Source of the DNA: Microcaldota archaeon
GTDB taxonomy: Archaea > Micrarchaeota > Micrarchaeia > Micrarchaeales > CABMGC01
Direction: 5' to 3'
NCBI GenBank assembly: GCA_021828295.1
Contig: JAKASF010000004.1
Span: 1 to 53,805, forward strand
Length of the DNA stretch: 53,805 bases
In this document: positions 27,182 through 36,044 of the stretch, in pieces
Numbering within the stretch: the stretch's first letter is position 1
Layout of the letters: each line of letters starts with the position of its first letter
Notes under the pieces: model-generated
The model's input: the letters and a program-made list of their open reading frames with translations, nothing else
Told to the model about the DNA's origin: nothing
Database searches by the model: none
Position numbers and translations under genes: made by a program

Positions 27182-27865
27182 CTAGCTCCTCCTGAACAGG
27201 AAAGCGTGGTTTGTCTCCACGTAGAAACGATTGAACGGGACAAATCCGGAGTCGTGCATCAGGGCTATTATCTCCTCGGGCGAAAAGCGCCTGTAGAACG
27301 TCTGATGCCTCCTGCCGTCGCCAAGCCAGATTCCGTCTGTGCACTCCTTGCCCTCGTGTTGAAGCTGCCTATAGCGGTCGTCGTCCTTGAGCCAGAAAAC
27401 AAGCGCGTACTTGCCGTCGCGCAGCTTGTCATGCAGAAGATCGAGAACTTCGACGCGCTCTGGTGCATGGGGCATCGTCGCTAAGACGTTTACCAGCATC
27501 GCAAGATCGTATTTCTGCTCGTCATGGGCGAACTCTTGCGGAGTCAGCCTTCGGAACTTCTCGCCGTATGCCTGGCATATGGAATAGTTGCGCTGTGCCA
27601 GCCGGTTTGCATTGAGCCTATCGAACTCTACAGCGCTTATGCTCTTGCCGGCTTGGAGCACGAACGGAACGTTCTTCAATTTCCCAGCACCGAACTCGAC
27701 CACGTCGTTTATGCCTAGGGCTGTGTTGCTAAGCACGGACCTGAGAACGGTCTTAAGCCCGTCTCCGACGGAGGAAAATGAGGACGCGGACTTGGTTACG
27801 TCAATCTCGATGCTCTTCCATCTATCACCGTCAAGCGCGGTAAGCTTGTATAGAGGTCCGCCCAT
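27182..27865 (-). CDS. SAM-dependent methyltransferase-like protein
   Basis: 'DVVEFGAGKLKNVPFVLQAGKSISAVEFD' class I MTase motif I-like; ATG 27865 avoids overlap with the upstream gene. Confidence 0.65.
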   Translation of the reverse strand: MGGPLYKLTALDGDRWKSIEIDVTKSASSFSSVGDGLKTVLRSVLSNTALGINDVVEFGAGKLKNVPFVLQAGKSISAVEFDRLNANRLAQRNYSICQAYGEKFRRLTPQEFAHDEQKYDLAMLVNVLATMPHAPERVEVLDLLHDKLRDGKYALVFWLKDDDRYRQLQHEGKECTDGIWLGDGRRHQTFYRRFSPEEIIALMHDSGFVPFNRFYVETNHAFLFRRS

Positions 27866-27878
27866 GGTAAACAGCTTT

Positions 27879-28238
27879 CTAAGCGACGTGATTTGGGAGA
27901 TCTGCCAGCCTGCTGTCAAGTTTGCCCCTTGCGACCATCTCCTCCGTATGGATTGCACCGGCGATGTTCCACATCGCCTGGGCCAGGTGGTCCTCGTCGC
28001 GCTTGCCTTCTATGTGCTGGTTTATGTGACGCAGCGCCGAGTCGAGAAACCTTGAGATTGGCATGCCTTTCTCCCAGTTGCGCTCCCCGTACTTCTTTGC
28101 GCCCTTCTCGTAGACTATGGCCAGCCTCCGCAGCGCAGCGTTGGGTATCAGATCATACCTCCCCTTTCCTTCCCGGGAGTCGCGCTGCGCCCCCGAATCA
28201 AAAACCTGCTTCTTCCCGGAATCCTTTAACCCCGCCAT
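27879..28238 (-). CDS. dATP/dGTP pyrophosphohydrolase domain protein (DUF5664-like)
   Basis: 'GKGRYDLIPNAALRRLAIVYEKGAKKYGERNWEKGMPISRFLDSALRHINQHIEGKRDEDHLAQAMWNIAGAIH'. Confidence 0.88.
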   Translation of the reverse strand: MAGLKDSGKKQVFDSGAQRDSREGKGRYDLIPNAALRRLAIVYEKGAKKYGERNWEKGMPISRFLDSALRHINQHIEGKRDEDHLAQAMWNIAGAIHTEEMVARGKLDSRLADLPNHVA

Positions 28239-28261
28239 ACCATCACTCGTAATCGCAAACC

Positions 28262-28336
28262 TGCTCCCACCGGGATTTGAACCCGGGTTACAGGGTTGAA
28301 AGCCCTATGTCCTTGGCCGGACTAGACGATGGGAGC
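28262..28336 (-). tRNA. tRNA-Glu(TTC)
   Basis: rc: GCTCCCATCGTCTAGTCCGGCCAAGGACATAGGGCTTTCAACCCTGTAACCCGGGTTCAAATCCCGGTGGGAGCA; anticodon TTC. Confidence 0.95.
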
Positions 28337-28368
28337 GAAGGATACTGCGGCGCTGGCTTATTTATTGA

Positions 28369-28971
28369 TTACCTTCTCGTGAGGAACTTGTCCACAGTTT
28401 CCGCTATCTCCGTGTCTACAGCCTCCTTTTCCTGCTCCCCGCTGACTATCCTGAACCTGAATCTCTTTGCAAGGTTCAGGTACGCTTTCCTTACCTTGCC
28501 CAGCGTCTCCCTCTTCTCGAAGATCTCCCTGCTCCTCTTTTCCTTTGCTATTCTAGATATCGAGAGGTCTGGATTTATGTCGATAAAGATTGTCAGGTCT
28601 GGCATCTGGAACTCGCGGTTCACGTTGTAGAGCCAGTGCGTGTCTACCCCGGATGCGAAACCATAGGCGAGTGTGGAGAACATGTACCTATCGCAGACGA
28701 CAACCCTTCCCTGCTCTAGCGCGGGCAGTATGTCATCCTCCAGGTGCTTTGCCCTGTCAGCGCAGAAGAGAAGCTGTATTGACTTGAAGGGCGCGGCGCC
28801 GCTCTTTTTCAGAACCTCCTTTATCATGCTGCCTATCGCGCCGGTGGTGGGCTCCTTTGTCAGCAGTGTCTTGTACCCGCGCTGTCTAAGATGCGACTCA
28901 AGACTGGCAGCGTGCGCCGAGACCCCGGCGCCGTCGAGCCCCTCGAGAACTATAAAGGTGCCTCTAGCCAC
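28369..28971 (-). CDS. Thymidylate-kinase-like protein with altered Walker A
   Basis: GTG 28971: 'VARGTFIVLEGLDGAGVSAHAASLESHLRQRGY...VVVCDRYMFSTLAY'; the P-loop Lys is replaced by Val. Confidence 0.85.
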   Translation of the reverse strand: MARGTFIVLEGLDGAGVSAHAASLESHLRQRGYKTLLTKEPTTGAIGSMIKEVLKKSGAAPFKSIQLLFCADRAKHLEDDILPALEQGRVVVCDRYMFSTLAYGFASGVDTHWLYNVNREFQMPDLTIFIDINPDLSISRIAKEKRSREIFEKRETLGKVRKAYLNLAKRFRFRIVSGEQEKEAVDTEIAETVDKFLTRR

Positions 28972-29057
28972 AGAACTCCCCGATTCACATAACGACAATC
29001 CTGAAAAATTATTTATTAATATGCACAAAAACCCTGCACCTTGATGCCTGCTTTTAC

Positions 29058-29780
29058 GTGCAGGAAAATTTTGATAGGCAAGCGGTAAAAATGCCTGCTG
29101 CGCATTCCCTTGAGAGTTCTGGCGCTTGGATGAGAGGACTGCTTGTCGTGATAGAAGGGCCCGACGGGAGCGGAAAACGCACACAGACCGAGCTCCTGGC
29201 AGAGCACCTTGTAAAGGAGGGGCTTAAGGTGAAGTGGTACTCGTACCCTGATTACGGGTCGCCGTACGGCCGGCTTCTCGCCGAGCACCTGGAGGGTAGG
29301 AAGACGCGAGGCACGAAGGAGGTGTTCCTCCTCTTTCTGGCTGACATGGTGGCAAACGCGGAGGAGGTAGAGAGGGAGCTGGAGACGGGCGGAGTGGTCC
29401 TCATGGATAGGTACTTCCAGAGCACCGTTGCCTACCAATCGGCCACTGGCTTCAGATATGAGGACGCCAAGCGGGTTGAGGACATCTTTGGGCTCAGGGA
29501 GCCTGACATAGCGATTTATACCGACATTCCTAGTGAGACTGCAATGCGCAGGAAGAAGCGCCAGAAGGAGCTGGCTGGAGGGAAGGCCGACAGGCACGAA
29601 ACCAGCAGGGAGATACAGGACAAGGTCAGGGAGGTCTACGAGCGCATGATATCAGAGGGCTATGGGGCAAAGCGGTGGGTAAAAATCGACGGCACTGGAA
29701 GCAGGGAGGAGCAGCACAAGAGGATAGCTGAGGTGGTCGATGCCGCATGCTCCGCCATACGTGAAAAATCAAACAAGTAG
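29058..29780 (+). CDS. tmk: Thymidylate kinase (canonical P-loop)
   Basis: 'MRGLLVVIEGPDGSGKRTQTELLAEHL...GGVVLMDRYFQSTVAYQ'; probable true start ATG 29130. Confidence 0.9.
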   Translation: MQENFDRQAVKMPAAHSLESSGAWMRGLLVVIEGPDGSGKRTQTELLAEHLVKEGLKVKWYSYPDYGSPYGRLLAEHLEGRKTRGTKEVFLLFLADMVANAEEVERELETGGVVLMDRYFQSTVAYQSATGFRYEDAKRVEDIFGLREPDIAIYTDIPSETAMRRKKRQKELAGGKADRHETSREIQDKVREVYERMISEGYGAKRWVKIDGTGSREEQHKRIAEVVDAACSAIREKSNK

Positions 29781-29785
29781 GCGTG

Positions 29786-30064
29786 CTACTTCGAGAGGTC
29801 GTTTACCTCTTCCTTTGTGGTCTCCTGACCGCCAACCGAGGGTGCGGACACGAGCACAACGTCGCCGACGTTCTTGACGCTCTTGTACAGGACGCTCTTC
29901 TGCATCAGTGTCCTACGCATGTCGCCACGCATGCTCTTCATCGGAACCATGAGCAGCCTGCTCACCTCGCCCTTCTCCAGGTCAACTATTATGTCCTGGA
30001 CCTCGCCCAGGTACTGCCCTGAGTCGCTGTAGATGTCCATCCTGTATATCTCGGAAAGCTTCAT
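29786..30064 (-). CDS. PRC-barrel domain protein
   Basis: 'RMDIYSDSGQYLGEVQDIIVDLEKGEVSRLLM'. Confidence 0.85.
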   Translation of the reverse strand: MKLSEIYRMDIYSDSGQYLGEVQDIIVDLEKGEVSRLLMVPMKSMRGDMRRTLMQKSVLYKSVKNVGDVVLVSAPSVGGQETTKEEVNDLSK

Positions 30065-30140
30065 CTTCTCGCCTTGTCGCCGCTACTATACCGACGGATA
30101 CATTTATAAGTTTTTTAGAATAGCGGCACTGCGCCTCTAC

Positions 30141-32978
30141 TCATCGCGACTTGACCAACACAGGAGCGGCATGCTTCCTCTGCGTGCTCTTCAAGTGTAT
30201 CGTTTTTTCCTCGTCCAATGCCTTTTCGTACGCCGTGCTTGGTTTCTGCAGACCTTTTGCTATGAGGCTGTTCTCAGTTACCAGCTCTGTGGTCTGTCTC
30301 ACCAGGCGCGACTTGCCATACTCGTCCATAGCCGCGTACACGTCCTGGACCACGCCTCCGTTGATGCCGCGCGTGCTTGTTGGTACTTTTATGCCCTTCA
30401 GATAGTTGTCCTGTGAAGCGTCTTGGATAGAAAGACCTCTGGTGAATACGTGATTGAGCGTCTCCGCCTGCTGGGCGTTATGGAGGTCGTGCGAGAAGGT
30501 CGCCAGCGACTCCGTCTTCCTCTTCTCCAGTTCATTCACCATGCCAGATTTGCTCGCTGCGCCTCTGTGCGTAACAGTAACCCAGAAGTCATTGAACTCG
30601 TCCTTAACCCTGAACGAGGCCGACCCCTGTTCCGTTCCCCTGGCCACTTTTATCCTGCTCTCCCACCCCTCCGGCAGCGCTCCGTTCTGCCCCTCGCGCA
30701 TCAGGTACATCTTGATGTCGTTCCTGAGCCTGGTGGCTTCATCGTGGGCGTCGTCGGCGGTGGTGTTGTTGTAGTGGTTGCCAGAAGCGATCACTATCGA
30801 GCCACCTCTCTTTAGCACATCGAATATTAACTCCCCGAAGTGCTGCATGAACACTATGTCTTGAGAGTCCACGTTCTGTATGACCCTCGTGTGAGGCCTC
30901 TGGAGGTCTATCTCGGGGTCGTTCGCCTCCTTTATGGTGTTCTTGAAGCCGAGCTTGTTGCCCCTGTTGCCTTCAAGGATATCGCCGCCGAAGATCAGGA
31001 AGTCGGGTTCTAACTGCTTCAGGTACTTGACATATGCGTCTATCACGTCCTCCTTGGCCCACCCACCTATGTGTATGTCGCTCAGATCTGCGAACCTGTA
31101 GCGCGCCGCAGGTATAGGCTCGGGGCCGTTCATATAAGGAACCATCTCAACGAGTGTCTTCTTGTTCAGCCAGGCCGCATCCCTCTGCCTCAGCTCGCTG
31201 GGCCTGCGGCTTTTTGCGACAGCAACCTCCAGGTCCTCTTTGATCTCTATGCTGGAGTCTGCAGCCGATTTTCCAGCCTCCCCAAAAGCGGGATCCTTGA
31301 CAGACGCGAACAGCTTCTTTACCGCCTCTCTCTCCTCTATGTCGCTTAGTGCGCGCTGGTCCCTTAGCATCCGCTCCTTGAGAGAGTCGATAATTATGCT
31401 CTGGTCGCGGCCGATTGTCACCATCGTTGCGCCTACGTCTATCAAGGTTCGTTCGACGCTTCTGGTCTCTTCTGTTATCATGCCCTTGTTCCAGTCTGTC
31501 GCAACGCCGCGCTGGCCGTTGCTTCTCCAGAAGGGCCCTTGCTCGAGAGTCACGAGAAGCGACTTCGACTCGCTCCTCAGCAGCTCGAGGGCTCTGGAGG
31601 TGTAAGCAAAATGGCCGCTTACGAGCAGGTTGATTGGCGTATCCTCAAGCCTGTACTTCAACAGCTCTTCGCTGTTCTCGATGTACCTGTTAAGAACCTG
31701 TGCAGGGTATGCGTTGCTGTTTTTAGAGAGCATGGAGCTTAACTGCCCGAGCTCCCTTCCGACTATCACGTTGACCCTGAAGCTGCCGTTCTTCAGTGGA
31801 TAAACCATAATCTTCTCTTCCTGCAGTATCACGTCTCTCTTCCTTCCGAAGACATCCTTGAGCGTAGATGTGTAGAACGACTTGCTCACCGCGTGTATCA
31901 CCTTCATCACGTCAGGAGGAGTCCTTGGGTTGTGCGCGAATCTTGTGACTTCTCTCGTCTTACTCTGTACCTCCTCGCTCACTGCAGCGAAGCTTCCCTC
32001 TTGTAGCCTCTTCTCGATCCTGCTGAGCGAATTGGTTACCTTCTTCTCCTCGGCCATCAGCTTCTTCAGTTCAAGGGAACCTTCTTCGAGCCTCTTCTTC
32101 TGCTCCTCGAGCAACTCCTTCTGCTCCTTCCTCTCGGTTTGCAACTCCTGGAGCTCGTCTTTGGTCAGCTTTTCGGCCTGCATGCCGTACAGTTTAGTGA
32201 GCAGCTTCTGCCTCTCCAGAAGCTCATCAAACTGCTCCCTGTTGATCCTTAGTTTTACCCTGAGGTTCTCAGCCTCAAGCAACATGTCATCGTCCTTTGT
32301 AAAGGCAGGTGATTTGACTATCTCCTGCAACGATGTGACGCAACTTCTTATTGTCTCCTCCTTAGTGTCCGAAGCTTCTATCGTATCAAGCAAGAAGTCC
32401 TCGATCGCCATAGGATCAAAAGCATACGCGAGCTGTATCCTCAAATCCAGATCGTCTGTGTTGTTCCTGTCGCTGACGCCGTGCGTATAGATGAGCAGCG
32501 ACTCGCTCGGCAGTTGCCGCTCGATTCTTTCTATGTGCGGCTTCATCTTCGCTGCCGCATCGTATATGTTCTGTATCCCTTCCTTCAGCGAGAGCAATTT
32601 GTACTTCTTCCTCTTCGAAGCTATGTCTGGTATCTCTGGTATGAGGCCGCCAATTATGTTCAGGATGTCGGGGGTTTCGCTGGGATTGTGCTGCAGATAG
32701 TATGATAGACCGATTAGGTTGTCTGTGCTCATGGCGTTTGACGCTCCGGCTAGCTGGGATATCGTCAGCACTTTGAAGCTCTGCCTTCGCTGGCGCTGAG
32801 CGCCTTCAGTCTCTGAAACAGGAGGACTAGAGCCTTCCTCCACGTCGCCAATTCCAGCCTGAGCCAGATCAGTTCCCAAATGTCTCCCCGGTTTCTTGTG
32901 AAACTCATTGACAGAGAGGGAGTTATATTTAAAAAGAACTAAAAAGCACAACTTTACCTTGCGTGCTCTGGTGCTCAA
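30141..32978 (-). CDS. Large coiled-coil protein with C-terminal calcineurin-like metallophosphoesterase
   Basis: 'FADLSDIHIGGW', 'FLIFGGDILEGNRG', 'VIASGNHYNN', 'VTHRGA', 'FSHDLHNA' MPE motifs; central charged heptad-rich region. True start uncertain, possibly ~32880-32978. Confidence 0.8.
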   Translation of the reverse strand: MSTRARKVKLCFLVLFKYNSLSVNEFHKKPGRHLGTDLAQAGIGDVEEGSSPPVSETEGAQRQRRQSFKVLTISQLAGASNAMSTDNLIGLSYYLQHNPSETPDILNIIGGLIPEIPDIASKRKKYKLLSLKEGIQNIYDAAAKMKPHIERIERQLPSESLLIYTHGVSDRNNTDDLDLRIQLAYAFDPMAIEDFLLDTIEASDTKEETIRSCVTSLQEIVKSPAFTKDDDMLLEAENLRVKLRINREQFDELLERQKLLTKLYGMQAEKLTKDELQELQTERKEQKELLEEQKKRLEEGSLELKKLMAEEKKVTNSLSRIEKRLQEGSFAAVSEEVQSKTREVTRFAHNPRTPPDVMKVIHAVSKSFYTSTLKDVFGRKRDVILQEEKIMVYPLKNGSFRVNVIVGRELGQLSSMLSKNSNAYPAQVLNRYIENSEELLKYRLEDTPINLLVSGHFAYTSRALELLRSESKSLLVTLEQGPFWRSNGQRGVATDWNKGMITEETRSVERTLIDVGATMVTIGRDQSIIIDSLKERMLRDQRALSDIEEREAVKKLFASVKDPAFGEAGKSAADSSIEIKEDLEVAVAKSRRPSELRQRDAAWLNKKTLVEMVPYMNGPEPIPAARYRFADLSDIHIGGWAKEDVIDAYVKYLKQLEPDFLIFGGDILEGNRGNKLGFKNTIKEANDPEIDLQRPHTRVIQNVDSQDIVFMQHFGELIFDVLKRGGSIVIASGNHYNNTTADDAHDEATRLRNDIKMYLMREGQNGALPEGWESRIKVARGTEQGSASFRVKDEFNDFWVTVTHRGAASKSGMVNELEKRKTESLATFSHDLHNAQQAETLNHVFTRGLSIQDASQDNYLKGIKVPTSTRGINGGVVQDVYAAMDEYGKSRLVRQTTELVTENSLIAKGLQKPSTAYEKALDEEKTIHLKSTQRKHAAPVLVKSR

Positions 32979-33066
32979 TTTGAATACAAGGTTCGCTACA
33001 TTGAGAAACTTTCAGTTCTGGACTGTTTATAAATGTAACAATTCGCTGGCCGGGTCGAGCAGGACA

Positions 33067-34266
33067 TCATGGCTGCATCCAGTCGATCTCGAAGTAGTCG
33101 TTCGCGCTCCCCGAGAGCTTTATCTGCCTGACCCTGTAGTAGGTGACGGCCGTCTCCCTATCAGCTATTGCAAGAAGCAGGTCGAGGCCGAGCCTCTTTG
33201 CCTCGTTTATCGCCTTAGCGAATTCCTGGCCTCCTATATACTCCTCCTCACTCAGGGAGAGCATCGCGAACCTTGGAGGGTTCCTGCCTGGTGCATCGGC
33301 CTCGCCCCCATGCCTGTGGTACAGAACGAAGTCCACGCCTTCCCTCACCGCCGACGTCTTTCCTGGGACAGCGAGTATGAGCGTCTTCCTGACCGAGTGC
33401 GCTACCCTTATCGCGCGGGCCCATTCCGATATTAGCATCTTCGAGCTCTTCGGGAATACCTGGATCACGTGCTTGGAGTGCGTCTGGTCGCCTCCTGCCT
33501 CCATCGGTTTAGCTCCAGGGAAGTAGACACGGAAATGGGTACCGAACTTGAACCCTGTCTTAACAACATAGCCCTTCTCTCTCCAGTCCTTGTACACCTC
33601 GTACAGGCTCGGGAAGTCATCCCGCATCTCGGTCGCCTGTGCCATAAGAGCGCCTCTCGTAGAGTTATCAAGCGTCAGCACACCGTTGTCCATGAGCAGC
33701 ATTGACTCGAACGCATCGAGCTTGCTCAGGCTACCCCTGTCGGAAGCTTTGTAAGAGCCGTACTGGCCTATCCAAAACTTCTCGTATAGTTGCCTGCCCG
33801 CTTCGGGCTCTTCAATCACTGAGACGAGATCGTTACTGAAAAGCACCCCGTGCAGCTTCGTCTTCGGGAGCCTGAACGACGAAGCGGGGTATGCTTTGGG
33901 CTGGGCCAGGCGGGCTCTGGCGTGGGCTGTCGCGGCGATGGCGACAAGGCCCCTGTCCCTCCAGTCCTTGTATGTGAAGTACCTGGCCATAAATTTCGGC
34001 GCGTCTGCGAATTCTGAAGCAAGTTCGTTGAAGCCAACAGGTTTCCCGTCGCGCTCGCATGCTGCGTTGCGCATGTCCAGCAGGTATAGCGCCTCCTCCA
34101 CGCTTAGCTCGAGGCTTTTGCCACTGCGCCTGCCATAGAATCCTCTCCTGAGTACGTCCGTTGTGGAGTCGTCTGCGGGGGTTATGCGGCCCCTGTCGTG
34201 GAGGGCAAGCTCGAGCATGTTCGTCTTAGGTATATCGGCAGCAAAGCGCTTATAAGCTTCTGGCAC
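33067..34266 (-). CDS. endA: tRNA-intron (splicing) endonuclease, long three-unit type
   Basis: 'LYEVYKDWREKGYVVKTGFKFGTHFRVYFPG...HSKHVIQVFP...ISEWARAIRVAHSVRKTLILAV' catalytic unit, plus an extra N-terminal unit and a C-terminal unit ('TYYRVRQIKLSG'); 399 aa. Confidence 0.9.
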   Translation of the reverse strand: MPEAYKRFAADIPKTNMLELALHDRGRITPADDSTTDVLRRGFYGRRSGKSLELSVEEALYLLDMRNAACERDGKPVGFNELASEFADAPKFMARYFTYKDWRDRGLVAIAATAHARARLAQPKAYPASSFRLPKTKLHGVLFSNDLVSVIEEPEAGRQLYEKFWIGQYGSYKASDRGSLSKLDAFESMLLMDNGVLTLDNSTRGALMAQATEMRDDFPSLYEVYKDWREKGYVVKTGFKFGTHFRVYFPGAKPMEAGGDQTHSKHVIQVFPKSSKMLISEWARAIRVAHSVRKTLILAVPGKTSAVREGVDFVLYHRHGGEADAPGRNPPRFAMLSLSEEEYIGGQEFAKAINEAKRLGLDLLLAIADRETAVTYYRVRQIKLSGSANDYFEIDWMQP

Positions 34267-34317
34267 GTTTTGTGTATCGGCGACGATTTGGCCAGGGACC
34301 CTAGCTACGGGAAGAGG

Positions 34318-35286
34318 ATGCGAAGGGCCAGGACCGCCGTGCTGACGATCCTTGCGCTAAGCATAGGCATGTTCGTGGTGATAGCCGCACTTGCGATGCT
34401 CAACGAGGGGGTAGGCAGGTTCCTTGGTACGCTGGCCTCGATAAACGTCTTCTACTATGCACTGGCGCTCGCCTGCGTCCTGCTCAGCACGATGATTGGA
34501 TTCCCGAAGTGGGACATGTTCCTGCGCAAGCTCGGCATCCGGCTGCAGTGGCAGCAGAACTTCGCGATATACCAGTCGATGTTCTCCATGGACATAACCC
34601 CAGGGAGGTGGGGCAGGGCCGTGGTTGCGTACACAATAAACAGGCTCAAGGGGGTGCGCTTCGGGAAGACGTTCCCGGCGGTTGTAGCGGACATCCTCAC
34701 CGACTTCCTGGGCTTCATCGCTGTGGCCATCGTGACCTCCTTCCTAGTCCACAGCTACACGCTGGTTTCCGTTGCCATAAGCATCCTGCTCCTGATCCCG
34801 TTCGTTTTCATATACGTGAAGGCGCCGTACGTGTGGTTCAAGAGGAAGATGAGGCGCAGGCGCATCCTGAAAGGCGTATTCAAGACCGCGGACCTGTATT
34901 TTGCGAGCAGCAGGTCGCTTGACATAGGAACCTACCTCTATGCAATGCTGTTCACGGTTCCATCTGTAGTGCTGAGCAGCCTCGCCCTATACTTCGTGGT
35001 GCTCAGTTTCGGAATAAACCTGACTCCTGATTTTATACCTACGATGCTGTTCATCTATACCTCGTCGCTGCTCATAGGAATGGTGACCGGCATACCGGGG
35101 ACGCTCGGGGTGACCGATGCGGCCATGCTTGGCTACCTGGTCGCCTTTTTGGGCGGGGTAGGGGTGACGTTCGGGATTGCAGCGGCGATAGTCATCTTCT
35201 ACAGGATAGCGAGCATGTGGTTCACAGAGGGGGTGAGCACAGCCTTTCTCATGTACACGCTCAGGTACTGGAGGGTTAGGAGGTAG
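34318..35286 (+). CDS. Lysylphosphatidylglycerol synthase TM/flippase-like (UPF0104-type) membrane protein
   Basis: Polytopic; 'TPGRWGRAVVAYTINRLKGVRFGKTFPAVVADILTDFLGF' and 'GIPGTLGVTDAAML'. Confidence 0.8.
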   Translation: MRRARTAVLTILALSIGMFVVIAALAMLNEGVGRFLGTLASINVFYYALALACVLLSTMIGFPKWDMFLRKLGIRLQWQQNFAIYQSMFSMDITPGRWGRAVVAYTINRLKGVRFGKTFPAVVADILTDFLGFIAVAIVTSFLVHSYTLVSVAISILLLIPFVFIYVKAPYVWFKRKMRRRRILKGVFKTADLYFASSRSLDIGTYLYAMLFTVPSVVLSSLALYFVVLSFGINLTPDFIPTMLFIYTSSLLIGMVTGIPGTLGVTDAAMLGYLVAFLGGVGVTFGIAAAIVIFYRIASMWFTEGVSTAFLMYTLRYWRVRR

Positions 35287-36043
35287 CCCTTTCGAGGCTC
35301 TCTCGCTCGGAGAAGCTCAGCTCCCCGGGAACTATCAGCGACAGGACCTTGCCTTCGAGCTCTTTTGACAGGCCGGCCGCCTTGCTCAGCGCTGCGCACA
35401 CCACCTTCTGGTCCTCCCTTCCAAGGTTCGCAAGCACCACTATCTCGCTGTCGTCTTTCAGGGCAGGGAGCTCGGCGTCCTTCAGCGCATCGGAGATTAT
35501 AGACGCTGCTTCAGATATGCTCATCGGCCTGCCGTTCTTGTGGTCTATGTCAAGCAGAACGAGCGTGTGCTGGCCGTTCCGAATGTTTCTGTTTATCGCA
35601 TCAATGAACGACCTTGGCTTGTATCTTTCTGACCAGAAGGGTATGGTGACCGTAGGTCCAAACTTGTAAACATCGAGGCCGCTCTCGCCTATGGCTATGG
35701 AAAAGACAGAGGGCGCGTGTATGACCTTGCATCGTACCTTCTGCGCCCTTGCCTCATTGAGTATGATGCTGTGTGTCGTTGCTATCAGTGGGTCTCCCGG
35801 AACCAGAAGAACCACCTTCTTGTCTTTGGCATTTGCCACCGTTTGTCGCAGCCCTTCTTCGAGATCTTTTCTAGTGACAGGAACGGGTTTCCTGCCTGCC
35901 TGCTTCTCGATGAAGTCTGCATATTCTTTCGGTATGAAGGAGGTGTAGGTTTCGATTAGCAGATCGTCTGCTTCCTTTATCTCTTCCAGCGCTAGGGCCG
36001 AGAGGTCCTTTGTCCCAAGACCCAATCCGATAAGAAAAAGCAT
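35276..36043 (-). CDS. dph5: Diphthine synthase
   Basis: 'LFLIGLGLGTKDLSALALEEIKEADDLLIETYTS...VPGDPLIATTH'. Confidence 0.96.
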   Translation of the reverse strand: MLFLIGLGLGTKDLSALALEEIKEADDLLIETYTSFIPKEYADFIEKQAGRKPVPVTRKDLEEGLRQTVANAKDKKVVLLVPGDPLIATTHSIILNEARAQKVRCKVIHAPSVFSIAIGESGLDVYKFGPTVTIPFWSERYKPRSFIDAINRNIRNGQHTLVLLDIDHKNGRPMSISEAASIISDALKDAELPALKDDSEIVVLANLGREDQKVVCAALSKAAGLSKELEGKVLSLIVPGELSFSERESLERATS

Positions 36044-36044
36044 G

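Noticed and set aside
26558-27484. 308-aa ORF antisense to the COG1395-type regulator and methyltransferase
   Set aside because: Spans two real genes on the other strand; low-plausibility composition.
28117-28299. Plus-strand ORF ending in 'LPPGFEPGLQG'
   Set aside because: Such endings are the translated antisense of tRNA T-arms; it overlaps tRNA-Glu.
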